A stretch of DNA of 64,000 nucleotides from Diaporthe sp. PMI_573 (taxonomy: Eukaryota; Ascomycota; Sordariomycetes; Diaporthales; Diaporthaceae). The notes under the pieces are model-generated. The model was not told the origin of the DNA. It did no database searches and saw nothing but the letters and a program-made list of their open reading frames with translations. The DNA lies in assembly GCA_021399435.1 (NCBI GenBank), contig JAJTUP010000036.1:620001-684000 (forward strand), in the 5' to 3' direction. Made by a program: the position numbers and the translations under genes. Shown one piece after another: positions 22,014-32,998 of the stretch (position 1 is the stretch's first letter; each line of letters starts with the position of its first letter).

Positions 22014-23453
22014 GATGGGCGGGCTCCAGATGATCACCAGATGACCGGTAACTGCGAGGTGTGGCGACTTGCGGGAACCAAGAAAAAAAAAACCAATCAG
22101 AGACTGGACACTGCGGAATAGCTGCCCTGGGGTCTCAGAGTACAAGAAATCATTGTCGCGAGTGAGGCTTGGCAGAGGTTTTTGATGGGCCCTGGTGCAG
22201 TCCCAAAGCCTGGGCTGGGTTGGTGGTGAGATGGAAAGGATAATATAAGACGAGATGGGGCCGAGTAAGTTTGTCTTTACCGATTCGAAGCCGGGGGAGG
22301 CGTGATTAGGCTGGCGACTCGAGTGACACGGTATGCCGAGCAGGTGAGGTCTGACCCGGGGACGAAGAATGCGATGGCAGCACAAGCTAAGTTGTTCGAC
22401 GAGGAAGGCGCAATGAGATGCAAGGCCAAGGTCGCACGGCGTAGGCGCAGTGGTGAATTGAAGTTTTTGGGGGGGCCGCTGCCTGGCTGCAGCCGTCCGG
22501 GCCCGTGGAGGAAGGAGTAGGCACTACTTTACCACGGGGCGCCGAGCTGGATCCGACTTACTTAATTTAGCTCGAGCTGTCAGCCAGAAAGGATGGGGAG
22601 ACGCTGCTGCTCCTCGCAACGGTGCGTTGCAGCAGAGGTCGGCCGACGGGTTGGAGGTTGTTGTTCCTCTGGCCTTTGGCGTTTGGCCTTTGGGGAAGGA
22701 TGGCGGGATGACGTTGGGCATAAGGATGTGGCTTGTGTGTTTCGATTTGCTCCAGCAAGAGAGCTCAAGCCCCCTGTGGCGGGCGTCTAGCAGCTGAAAT
22801 AGACGATGGCGGTCATTGTTCTGTTTTGTTTTGTTTTGTCTCGTCTCGGCTCGCTATTCGCCTTGTGAGGAGATCGTCTAGTGAGGAGGATCCCGGGGTG
22901 TTGGTAGATGGCAGCCGAATGACGACAGCGATCAATTTACAGTGTCGTATCTGGTTGTTAAAGAACCGAGGTACCGCGCGCGTTATGATGGCACTACTGC
23001 CTCGCGACGCCGTCGGTTCTGCTGCAGCGACCAACACCACTGTCAGCTCGGCCCAGTCCGCAGACCGTCGCGACGGATCGTCGAGCTGGATTGATTGAAT
23101 GGTCAGGCTGTGGGGTAGATGGTGCCTTGAAGAATGTTGACCCAAGGCGAGAAAGAAGTGGGCTGAGCCGGGCTGAATTGCTGAGCGGATTTATTAGGTA
23201 GAGCAAGACAACGACCAGGGCAACATCAATTTTGTAGAGCGCCTTGCCCGTCTTCCTGCTTTGCGAGAGTTCCGCGGCACAGCATAAAAATGTTGCAGAT
23301 CGCCAGTGTGAAAATAGACTGGCCGCGTTTGGAATTCGGACACATGCCCCTTTTCAATCTCGTTCCCGGGACGAACGACTAAGGGACCTTTTAGACTGCA
23401 GGATGACACGTTCTGACTTGTGGTCCTGGATCAGATTTCCACCGGACAATCTT

Positions 23454-23485
<32 letters not shown>

Positions 23486-24625
23486 AAATTCCCTTCACAA
23501 ACCACACCGCCCGGTGAGCCGAGAGCGAGGCCACGTCAAGAGGTTCATGGCAGTAGCAATGCGCTGACTATGATCCGTACATACATGCAGGCAACACAAA
23601 CTCACTCACTCACACACGAGATGCCCCCTACCTGTCAAGTCCCGTCCCAAGCCAGCGGTTCTCTCGTTCCCGCCCCCTGTTCGACCTACAGTAGCAGTGT
23701 GGCCGCTCCAAGGGAGACCCATGGACTGACGCCGAGACGCAGCGAAGCCCACATTGTCACTCGATGTCGTGACCCACTTCCGGGAGTTGGACTATGCGGC
23801 CTGGCAGCACTCCTGCATTTCCCCGGTCCCGCTCAATCAAGACTTTTGTTTGCCACGCGAACAAAGCTAATGCCCGCGCTGCCGCCATGTGTCGAACTGA
23901 CTGCAGGCAGTCCAAGGACATTTGCCCGGGGCGGCTTGGGCGGCCTTCAAAGAAATTCGAGACTCAGACTATGTTCGGGAAGCGCCAATCAGCTGCGTAC
24001 TGTACGGGCGAAAAGAGTAAGAAAGCGAAGACGGCTCCATGCAGAATACCTATCATAAAAGTGGTGCCATCCGCAGGTGACATCTCATGTACCCGACAAC
24101 AACCGCAGATAACGATCCGGAAAAACAACACGCCCTCCCTTCGTGACGGTCGATCGGCGGCCTATGGGTGCAGAGTATCCATCAACATGGCCCATCGAAG
24201 CGACATGCTTCGCCAGGGAAGTCTCACCGAGCCTGCCGCCTCGCTCGGAGCAAACATACCGAAGTTGCTGCAGGCGGATGGACGGCTGTATTTGCCCGGG
24301 GAAGCGCACTCAACATGACGCCCATGATAGCACAATTCTACCTGCCTTTGACGGGTGATTCGAGAGAAGACTTGGGGATGACTCCAAGGCAGGACGGTGA
24401 TCGACGTTTCTCTGCAAGCGCGCTTCTCAGATATCAATTATCGCATTTGACTAGGTATCAATTTAGGCCCCCGATGCAAAGCCGCCTTGTATTGCTGACT
24501 GGACGTACGAAACAATCACCCGGGCTCTATACCGGTACCTATGTATTCATCCAGAACGCCGTATGCTATCCCTCTCGAACTTTACCCCATACCGTAACAC
24601 ACTGGTCTGTAGACTCTCCCGCCTC
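22014..24625. promoter_or_regulatory. Long gene-free region upstream of TRK1 and downstream of SSL2
   Basis: About 2.6 kb without a supported gene; frames up to 212 codons are unrelated to any family I know and overlap each other. It contains a TGTTTTGTTT-type short repeat near 22820-22840 and a (GA)14 tract. A long upstream region would fit a transporter gene with complex regulation, but this is inference. Confidence 0.5.
23460..23487. repeat. (GA)14 dinucleotide repeat
   Basis: Fourteen GA units on the plus strand in the TRK1 upstream region; possible GAGA-like, nucleosome-poor site. Confidence 0.9.
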
Positions 24626-27175
24626 TCACTCTTGTGCCGCCTTCCTCCGTCTCTCGTTGTCCCTGGAAATCTTCTTGAAGAAGTCGCTCTGCGGTCCCTT
24701 CTTCTTCTTCTTCATGGACCGGTTCGCGCTCTTGTTCTGCTCCACGTACGCCATGTCCTGTCCACCGCTCAGGTCGCTCAGCGCGCCCGCCGTCCTCCTG
24801 ACGTAATTCTTCTTCTTGCCCGCGTGCCGGAGCGGCTTGCCATCGGGGCCGTAGAACATGTTGCCCTCCGCCGCCAGCCCGCTCTCCTCCCTGTCGTAGA
24901 CCGCCGCGGATTTCTCGAGGTCTATGAGGAGCTTGGTCAAGAGCTCCTTCCGGTCCTGCGCCGTCGCGAACGCCAGGTCTGGAGTCTTTTCGATGTTGTG
25001 CAGGTGGGTGATCACCTTAAAGGCATACCCTTGGTCAACCAGGAACGCCTGCCGTTTCGACGAGAAGTACATCTCCTGTGTATCCTTGGAAACGAGCGAG
25101 TAGAAGAAGGCGTTGAAGCCTTCGTCATTTCGTCGCTTGGCTCGCAGAATACGTCCTAGGCGCTGGGCTTCCTGACGTCGCGAGCCGTATTGCGCCGAAA
25201 TCTGAATGAGGCATGTTGCTTCGGGGAGATCGAGTGATGTGTCGCCAATCTTGGAGAGGAAGATAGTGTTAGTTGAAGGCGAGTCTCGGAACAGCTGCAA
25301 AATGGTCTGTCTCTCAGAGTTGCTGGTGCCGCCGTGGAGGTACGGCTTCATCAACCTCTTCGCATAGAACTCCAGAGCGTAAATGTCGTCCGAGAAGACT
25401 ATGATCTTGTCACCTCGCTCTTCGTGATATTTAATGAGATACTGGCACGCCTGGATCTTGCTAGGATTCATGACGTAGAAGAGCGATCTCTTTCGCGAAG
25501 GCGCTGCGAGGTATTGATCGTAAAACTCCGTTGTCATGGTGCACCAGACCTCGGCACACTGCACTCGTGCAATGTGCCCTTGCTGTGACAGCTCCATCCA
25601 GTTGGCCTCATACAACTTCGGCCCGATCAGGAAGTTCAAATCCTCGATCTTGTTGTCTTCTCGTAGGAGTGTCGCCGTAAGACCCAATTTGGAGTGGGCC
25701 TTGATAGCACCGGTGACCTTGCGGAACATGTTTGCAGGGACAACATGCACTTCGTCTAGGAGCATCAAGCCCCATTCCCGGTTTTGGAGGAACTTCATCA
25801 TCTTGGCCGACTCGTGAGCTCGCTCTCGAGAGTTGCTCACCATGGAATAGGTCGTGACAATAACGCCCGTGTTGCCGGTGAATACTTCCTTGTTATCAGA
25901 AGAGAAGATGGCGATATCATCAGGATTGATGTTCGACCACTTGATGAACTCATTCCTCCACTGGATGACAGACATGTTGCTAGTGGCCAGGACAATGATC
26001 CCCTTCTTGATCGTGCATGCGGCTGTGATCCCGACCAATGTCTTTCCCGCCCCACAGGGCAACACAATGATACCACTCTTCGCGCGGCCGTTACCGAACA
26101 TCTTGCTCAGGCTTTTCTCCTGATACGGACGAATCTGGGTCGCTGGCTGCAAGTCGATTTCCAGGTTGGCGTTGGCGTTGTCATTTCGGAAATCGTACTC
26201 CTCCAGAGCAGGATAACGCAATTCTAGGCACTGTTTGGCGACCTCGCCGACTTTCTCGTCTTGGATCTGAAATGCATGGACGACATCTGCATCTTCTTCG
26301 TCGTCATCATCGTTCAGTGCAGTATACACGTCCTGAGCCGTGGGGCCTTGTCCAGCCTGACCAGCGTTGACTTTGTTGTTGTTCAAGCCCTCGGCCTCGC
26401 GCACACCAGCGGCCTCCTTTGTTCCAGCGATGGCCAATCCCGCCATCTTGGGAGCACTCGTCGTGACTTCCTCAGCGCCGTGTACTCGGCACTGTCCGCC
26501 GATGATGGGGTCCTTGAGCAGCAACTGCAAGACTTCGGCATCCGTGGTCTCCACATAGTACTTGTTGTTCCTCAACACAAGCTTCACCTTGCCGTAAGCC
26601 CTCCCACAGTTCTTGATGAACTTCTTGATGTTCTCGGGAACCGGCGTCTTTGAGAAACGGTCGAGGGTGTTTTCTATGTCATTCGGGTTCAGGCCAACAG
26701 AGACGGCAGCATAGAGACTGTGTGTAGTGAGCTTGTACTCGTGCAGGAAGGTTGGCCTCGACAAGGGTTCGGCAATCGTGATGAGGAAGTCCTGCGCCTG
26801 CGGCGCGAGTGGGTGGAAGCTTTCCAGCACGACCTTGAAGTCGCCTTGGATCCACACGGGCCTATTCTGGTGATCAGGCTTCATCTTCATTCTGGTAAAG
26901 TCTCGCTCGTGCTGGGCGCCAAAGAACTTGGAGGCCATGTCGAGAAAGGCAGGCGGCTCGCGGTATTTGTACTCTTCATTGTTGAGGTCGAAGTAGTCTA
27001 CGTTGCGCTGGATCCCCTCATCGAGCTCGTCATCCTCTTCCTCTACTTCTGGCTCTGGTTCCGAGCTCCCCGTGCTACGAGGCGTGGCAGGCCCCGGGGT
27101 TGAGACCTTGGAGGACCGGCCAGCCTTGACGGCGGCCCCCTTGGCAGTGGGCATTGCCTTGCGCTTTGGAGGCAT
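24626..27175 (-). CDS. SSL2: TFIIH 3'-5' helicase XPB/Rad25/Ssl2
   Basis: A single exon of 849 residues. The ATG at 27173-27175 ([15 protein letters not shown]) is preferred over the in-frame ATG at 27313, which adds 46 residues of non-conserved sequence. Domains in order: basic/acidic low-complexity N-terminus (1-55), XPB N-terminal and damage-recognition region, Walker [10 protein letters not shown] (about 372-380), the D-E-V-H box (474-477), T-A-T-L-L-R-E-D containing the XPB-specific R-E-D motif (500-507), then helicase domain 2 with Q-R-L-G-R-I-L-R. The C-terminal tail is Lys-rich. It is an ATP-dependent DNA translocase of TFIIH, used for promoter opening and nucleotide excision repair in the nucleus. 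It is divergent from the HOT13 homologue across 430 bp. Confidence 0.97.
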   Translation of the reverse strand: MPPKRKAMPTAKGAAVKAGRSSKVSTPGPATPRSTGSSEPEPEVEEEDDELDEGIQRNVDYFDLNNEEYKYREPPAFLDMASKFFGAQHERDFTRMKMKPDHQNRPVWIQGDFKVVLESFHPLAPQAQDFLITIAEPLSRPTFLHEYKLTTHSLYAAVSVGLNPNDIENTLDRFSKTPVPENIKKFIKNCGRAYGKVKLVLRNNKYYVETTDAEVLQLLLKDPIIGGQCRVHGAEEVTTSAPKMAGLAIAGTKEAAGVREAEGLNNNKVNAGQAGQGPTAQDVYTALNDDDDEEDADVVHAFQIQDEKVGEVAKQCLELRYPALEEYDFRNDNANANLEIDLQPATQIRPYQEKSLSKMFGNGRAKSGIIVLPCGAGKTLVGITAACTIKKGIIVLATSNMSVIQWRNEFIKWSNINPDDIAIFSSDNKEVFTGNTGVIVTTYSMVSNSRERAHESAKMMKFLQNREWGLMLLDEVHVVPANMFRKVTGAIKAHSKLGLTATLLREDNKIEDLNFLIGPKLYEANWMELSQQGHIARVQCAEVWCTMTTEFYDQYLAAPSRKRSLFYVMNPSKIQACQYLIKYHEERGDKIIVFSDDIYALEFYAKRLMKPYLHGGTSNSERQTILQLFRDSPSTNTIFLSKIGDTSLDLPEATCLIQISAQYGSRRQEAQRLGRILRAKRRNDEGFNAFFYSLVSKDTQEMYFSSKRQAFLVDQGYAFKVITHLHNIEKTPDLAFATAQDRKELLTKLLIDLEKSAAVYDREESGLAAEGNMFYGPDGKPLRHAGKKKNYVRRTAGALSDLSGGQDMAYVEQNKSANRSMKKKKKGPQSDFFKKISRDNERRRKAAQE

Positions 27176-27605
27176 CGTGTGCGTGTAGGGAGCGCTTTCA
27201 GATCTTGAGTTCTCGAAAAGGCCAGGACATCGCAAGGCGTGTCGTGCAAAGGTTCGACAAGAACTCGGCGCAGGTGTTGCGTTGCACGGGAGCCTGGCGT
27301 GTTCACCGTCCACGAGTCGTCGGGGAGGAGTCTCGAAGTATTAGAAATGGTGACGGCCATGTTAATCACGTCTCTCTCGGAAGGGCAGAAGGCTTATCGA
27401 TAAGCTAGGCAGCTTCCGCCCCCTGGCCACTAGCTCAACGGTGGGTCCAGCCGTCAATTATTACACATGATCGGACGTGACGCGACTACCTTGGAAATCA
27501 CCCATCTGATGCTGATGCAGCAGGGCAGTCAGTCACCTTATACCGCGAGGCTCTAATTGCTCACCTCAAGTATCTCTCGTTTAATTCACACTGCATTTGA
27601 ACAAT
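27176..27605. promoter_or_regulatory. Divergent promoter region of SSL2 and HOT13 homologue
   Basis: 430 bp between two start codons on opposite strands, with no gene inside. It should hold both core promoters. Confidence 0.55.
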
Positions 27606-28137
27606 ATGTGGTAAGCACAAGCTCTGGCATTGAGAAAAAGATACATGGCAACTCTCGAGCGTAACTGACCGCCACCAAGCAAACACATCCTGAACGCTCA
27701 GGTCTCCGTCCGGTCGCCATGCTGTACGCTCGTCAACCAAGCACTCTAAGCTCCGGTCATGGTTACAGCGAGAATCAAACTAACGATGCATTGCTCATGA
27801 AATAGGCCAAAGATGGTTCGACTGTGTTGAGTGTCATTCGGAGCAAGAGAACCACCCCCTGAAGGAGCGGCTCGAGATGGTCTTTGCGTGCAAGAAGTGC
27901 AAGAAGTGCTTCCGCAAGGACGTCAAGGAGTTCGAGGATGCGGACGAGTACTGCCCGCACTGCGACAACCACTACGTCCTCGACGCCGTGACTCCCAAGC
28001 CAGAACTCAAGGTCGAGGGCGAGGACGCCAGAGTCGACAGCCGGATGATAAGAGATGAGCGGCTCCAGCAGAAGCGCCAGAAGATGCTCGAGGAGCTTAT
28101 ATTCGACCCGGATGAAGACGCCGATAAGCTGGGCTGA
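27606..28137 (+). CDS. HOT13: CHY zinc-finger protein, Hot13 (helper of Tim) homologue
   Basis: Three exons, 27606-27610, 27680-27723 and 27806-28137, give 126 residues. Exon 1 is only 5 nt (ATG-TG) before donor GTAAGC. Splicing reconstructs the conserved CHY start M-C-K-H-I-L-N-A-Q-V, then S-P-C-C-Q-R-W-F-D-C-V-E-C-H, and C-K-K-C with C-P-H-C-D-N-H-Y-V, a full set of Cys/His zinc ligands. The tail after residue 85 is charged and probably helical. Yeast Hot13 acts in the mitochondrial intermembrane space, where it keeps Mia40 zinc-free for oxidative import of small Tim proteins. Function here is inferred from family membership. Exon positions rest on phase and conserved motif continuity. Confidence 0.88.
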
Positions 28138-28428
28138 GATGGCACCGCGCACATAGGGCACGGTGTGCGGTTATTGCACGTCCATTAAGCATCGGCGTCT
28201 AGGGAATGATATTACAAGGCGCCTGAACGCGCCAGGTCATGAGCTCGTACTGTACAATGCCAAAAGCGGGATTCGTTATCGTCTATCATTGTTTCCACGA
28301 AGTCTAGAGGTCCCGGCCACACCATAGCTTGGCTCAAGTCGTCTGACTTGGCTTCCGTGGAGCTGTTCATCCGCCCTCTTCGATCCCGGATTCCCCACGG
28401 CCTCTGGATCCTCACGGTTCATGAGAAT
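28138..28428. other. Convergent 3' region between HOT13 homologue and PRE6
   Basis: About 290 bp with both 3' UTRs; nothing else is seen. Confidence 0.5.
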
Positions 28429-29478
28429 CTACTCCTCGCCTGCAGTGCGCGTGGGAATTGAGGAGCTTCCTGCACCGGTCGTCCGGGCTCCCTTCTTCTT
28501 AGCAGCCTCCTCTTGCTTCTCCTGCTCGATGTTCTTGACGTAGTTCTCGATATCCTCCGTGGGCAGCATCTCGATCGTCTTGCCCGGCGCCATGATGGCG
28601 ATCTCGATGTTCTTGGCACCTGTCTGCACAACCTCCAGCAGCGACTTGATGGCCAACCGTATTGTGGCCTCACGGTCCATGTCCTCCTTGTAGTTTCGCT
28701 CCAGGAACTCTCGCACTGTCTTGCTCGACCTACCGATGGCATTTGCTTTCCTGTGGTGTCTGTCAGCTCCGACTCGTCCACATCAAAGAGACGCAGTCGA
28801 GATAACATACCATGCGGAGTAGATGCCGGACGGCTCTGTCTGGTACAGCCTTGGGACTTTGCTGCCGTGGTCGAATCCGACAATCAGTGTGCTGATGCCG
28901 AACGGTCGGACACCACCTCTCTGGGTGTATCTCTGTTGGACGCCGGCAACGTGCTTGGTGATGTAATCGATGGTGACTGGATCCTCCAAGTTCAGGCGGT
29001 GAGATTGTGCCTCTAGGCGGGCCTTGTCGACAAGAATTCGTGCGTCTGCGTTCAGTCCGGCGAAGGCGAGGCAAACGTGGGTGTCGATGAGGCCTATCTT
29101 GGAAGGTGTGATCCTGGTGTCCTGCAGCTTCATTGCGGACCGTTTCTCGCATCCCAGCACGACGATGTCCGCTCCCTTCACACCAACCGCGCAGGTTCCT
29201 GTTCGAGGCTGTCAGCCTCGTGGCACTGTAGGTTATGTTCTAAAGCAGCGGTGGTGCGCACCTCTCTTGACGGCTTCTCCAGCATACTCGACCTGGAAGA
29301 CGTGTCCATCAGGGCTGTGGTATGTGAGTATGGTTGGACACAGGGCTGCTTGGGTCGAGGGGGGTGGGCGGACCTGAAGACTAGAAGCGCGGTCGGATCA
29401 GCATGTAGAACGAACAGATCCACGCAGCTTGTGGGTTTGTTGCTTACCTGAAAGAGCTCTGTCGTATCCCGAAGCCAT
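28429..29478 (-). CDS. PRE6: 20S proteasome subunit alpha-4 (PSMA7/Pre6) with a 7-nt micro-exon
   Basis: Five exons, 29448-29478, 29374-29380 (7 nt), 29262-29314, 28811-29198 and 28429-28750, give 266 residues. The N-terminus reads [10 protein letters not shown], then V-F from the micro-exon, then [12 protein letters not shown], the conserved proteasome alpha signature. Skipping the micro-exon shifts the frame. Later motifs include [10 protein letters not shown] and [12 protein letters not shown]. The C-terminus is an Arg/Lys/Glu-rich tail ([12 protein letters not shown]) with a possible nuclear localisation signal. Alpha subunits form the gated outer rings and are not catalytic. It is divergent from the D-2-hydroxyacid dehydrogenase across 549 bp. 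Confidence 0.95.
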
Positions 29479-30027
29479 CTTGCCGGGCAACCAAAGCTAT
29501 TGTTTGCACACGAGTTGGGTGGGTGATAAAAGTCGATTGAGGGAGAGAACTGCGCGTCGAATCGTCGGGTGGGGCGCGTTGATGTCGATGAGGGAGCTCT
29601 GCTTGGGAGGTGGTGATGGCGATGGCAGAGGTCGAGGTAGGCACAGTGATTAGGTAGGCAGGCTGCAGCTCTGACGACGAAGCTTCCCGCTGCTCCCACA
29701 CTGGACCACAGCTGCCAACCGCCAGGGGTGCGATCAGCTCCAATTGGCTGTTGGTGGGCCGAGCACCTACGGCCCAGACTTGCCAGAGTCCCACCAACGC
29801 AGCGATATCCCACCCCCACCCTCGCAAGCCCACGCCTTATGTTCCGTCCCGCGCAAATTTGGAATTCGTCTGCCGGTCGGCCCCAGTGGCGGATCGGAAG
29901 TGAAAGATAGACGACGTCGGGGTTATAAATGTATATTTGACTGCCCTGACTGCCAGGCCGCCCCCCCCCAACCCTCCGAAACCTGCAGTTCTGAAGCGTG
30001 GCTTTCAGCAACCTCGACCGTTCCAAG
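29479..30027. promoter_or_regulatory. Divergent promoter of PRE6 and D-2-hydroxyacid dehydrogenase
   Basis: 549 bp between opposite start codons, non-coding, containing both promoters and 5' UTRs. I searched by eye for the proteasome-associated control element GGTGGCAAA and did not find an exact copy. Confidence 0.5.
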
Positions 30028-31763
30028 ATGGCGTCTCGGTCCCGAATCACACGCGCCTTGTCAAGAGCGGAGAAGGCCGGCTTGTCGGCGGCCCTGTCAC
30101 GGCCGAGCCCTTCGACCTTCTCTGTTGCTGCTGCTCGCACCATCACCACCACGGCTGCGAGGCACTTCAGGCCGTCCGCTGCGCGTCATGGGAAATTCAC
30201 AACCGACTCGTATCCCGAAATAAAGAGAGACTCAAGATTCTCTGAACTCACCCCTGACCATGTCGCTCACTTCAAGACGCTGCTGGGTGGTGAAGCCGCC
30301 GTCATCGACGCTGTCACCGATGGAGCCACAGCCGAGGAATTGGAACCCTTCAATTTGGATTGGATGCGCAAATACCGAGGTCACTGCAGGCTAGTCCTGA
30401 AGCCTGCATCGACCGACGAGGTCAGCCAGGTCCTCAAGTACTGTAACGACAACATGTTGGCCGTCGTCCCCCAGGGTGGCAACACCGGCTTAGTTGGAGG
30501 GTCTGTTCCCGTATTCGATGAGATCGTCATCAACACGAGCCGGATGAACCAAGTGCGCTCATTCGACGAGGTCAGCGGGGTCCTCACAGTCGACGCAGGC
30601 GCCGTGCTCGAGGTTGTCGACAACTACCTGGCTGAAAAGGGCTACATCTTCCCCCTTGACCTGGCCGCCAAGGGGTCCTGCCATATTGGAGGCAACGTTG
30701 CCACCAATGCTGGAGGTCTGCGGCTCCTTCGCTACGGGAGCTTGCACGGCAACGTACTGGGTGTTGAGGCTGTGCTCCCCGACGGCACTATCGTGGATGA
30801 CCTTTTCAAGCTGAGGAAGAACAACACCGGCTACGACATCAAGCAGCTCTTCATCGGCGCGGAGGGTACCATTGGCATCATCACTGGCGTCTCAATCATC
30901 TGTCCTCAACGGTCAAAGGCAGTAAACGTAGCATTCTTTGGTTTGGAGTCTTACGAGAAGGTCCAGCAAGCCTTCCGGGAAGCCAAAGGACAGCTCTCTG
31001 AGATCTTGTCAGCCTTTGAGCTCATGGATTCTGAGAGCCAGCAGCTTGTCAAGAAGGTCACCAAGAACAATTTCCCTCTGGAGAGTGAATACCCATTCTA
31101 TTGCCTTATCGAGACCAGCGGCTCAAACGCGGAGCACGACAATGAGAAGCTGGAAGCTTTCCTTGAGGACGTCATGACCAAAGAAATCGTATCAGACGGC
31201 GTGGTGGCACAGGACGAAACCCAGCTCAAATCACTCTGGGGCTGGCGAGAGGGTATATCCGAGAGTTCAGGCGCATTCGGTGGCGTTTACAAATACGACG
31301 TCTCAATACCCTTGAAGTCGCTATACCGGCTGGTAGAGGAAACCAAACAGAAGATTCAAGCCGCTGGTCTGATGGGCGATTCCGACGAGTACCCTGTCGT
31401 CGATGTCGTTGGCTATGGGCACATGGGTGATTCCAACCTACACCTCAACGTGTGTGTGAGGCGATACGACAAGGAGGTCGAGAAGGTTCTGGAGCCCTAC
31501 GTTTTTGAGTGGATCAAGGAGCACGAGGGCAGCATCAGTGCTGAGCATGGTCTTGGTTTGGCGAAGAAGAAGTTCATCGGCTACAGCCGCAGCGACAACA
31601 TGATAGGCCTGATGAAACAGATCAAGGACCTATACGACCCGGTATGTTACGAAGTCCATTGCTTCCCCTTCCTGGCTGACATCAGCCATTTCCACACTCG
31701 TATACACTTGCTAACCTCTGTGGCGAACAGAAAGGGATCATGAATCCATACAAGTACATGTAG
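30028..31763 (+). CDS. DLD2: Mitochondrial FAD-dependent D-2-hydroxyacid (D-lactate / D-2-hydroxyglutarate) dehydrogenase
   Basis: Two exons, 30028-31641 and 31731-31763, give 548 residues. The intron (donor GTATGT, acceptor AACAG, phase 0) separates off only the last 10 residues (K-G-I-M-N-P-Y-K-Y-M), which are the conserved end of this family. Residues 1-55 are an Arg/Ser/Ala presequence. The FAD-binding PCMH domain shows P-Q-G-G-N-T-G-L-V-G-G-S and the glycine-rich G-G-N-V-A-T-N-A-G-G; the C-terminal oxidase domain has G-Y-G-H-M-G-D-S-N-L-H-L and the metal/substrate motif S-A-E-H-G-L-G. The motif set fits the Dld2/D2HGDH branch better than the cytochrome-c Dld1 branch, so D-2-hydroxyglutarate or D-lactate oxidation in the mitochondrial matrix is likely. 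The exact substrate is inferred. Confidence 0.93.
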
Positions 31764-32998
31764 AGATACGCCCGACCAACGGGGGAAATGTCACATATTT
31801 TGCTCCTCAATTTCTGTGATGATGTACGTGTCGATGGTGTAATGCAGCGTTTGCCACATAACTGTCTGCCCAGGGAAGGCTGCTATCTCGACTGCGGCAC
31901 AATCACTTTTTAAGTGAGTGGCTTCTCTATTTGAGCCACACTCGGCCCAAATTTGTCCGGAATCTTCAAAAAAGATGCATGGGAGCTTACACAGCGGCTT
32001 GAGCGGTTATTGTCGCTTACGCTGTTTGATCCATTGGCCGCGATACGAATCCTTTGCGGACCCGCACAAGCAAGTCATGTTGGCTCGCCCTCGCACTCTG
32101 CACGGCCACAGAGACCTGAGACGAACTCATTGCAATCCATGCAGTCATGTCAATCGGGTGCTTATCCGACCCGCCAGTCATAAAGCAGCAGGTTTTCTTG
32201 TGTAACTACCACCTTCCACTCGAGGCGCATCGAGCTAGCGAATTATACGCGCTGTCAGCCCTACGGCCCAGTGCACACAAACATGAGCTTACGGAGTACA
32301 ATCCTTCCCATCCGCCTCGCCAATCACACCCTGCCACCCGGTGAGCAGGGATGGTCGCACGCAGACACGGAAGGCCTGCAGGTTGATGGTCGGTCGGTCC
32401 TCGAACTATCGTCACGCAAGCCATACTCAAGCAAGGAAGGCTTCGCTCGCTTTGGTGAACCCGGTCCACCCACAACCAATATATGTGAATGGCTGAGCAA
32501 GAGCAGGTCCCGGATTCGAGAAAAGTCCTGCGGCACTCGTTCCACATTGTGGCTCATCGCGCCGTCTGCTGAGCCTCGGGGATCTTCAATCCCTAGACCT
32601 TTCTCACTTCACTTCACTTCACTTCCCTTCACCCTACTTGATGCTGGTGGTGGCGAGATGCTGCTCTGCTACAATCATTCCAATCTGGGTTGTGTTTTCG
32701 TTCATTTAGGCAGAGGAGGCAAATAACGTGTCCAGAAACCGTGAAGGGACAGGTCTTCAGTCGAGAGGCATCGCGGAGCGGCGGGCTATGTGCCTATGCA
32801 AGCACGAGATGACAGGCAGACCTCAGCCCCCACAACACCTTTCCCCGTACTTTTATACCGGTGCCCAAATACCCTTCTCTCCCGTCGCCCAAAAGGAGCC
32901 ACACTAGTTCTATCGTTGAAACCTTCCCAGCAATACTCTGCCTCTTAATGTTATCACTGTTTCACCCGGCGTCTTGCCTCATGATATGAACAGTCAGG
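31764..32998. other. Intergenic, upstream of Zn2Cys6 gene
   Basis: About 1.2 kb with no supported gene. A short (CACTT)-type direct repeat lies near 32605-32630. Confidence 0.5.

Noticed and set aside
24168..24806. 212-codon plus-strand frame at the SSL2 3' end
   Set aside because: Its C-terminal half is antisense to SSL2 and its N-terminal half resembles no protein.
27176..27313. 46-residue N-terminal extension of SSL2
   Set aside because: The downstream ATG gives the Lys/Arg-rich start usual for fungal XPB; the extension looks like translated 5' UTR.
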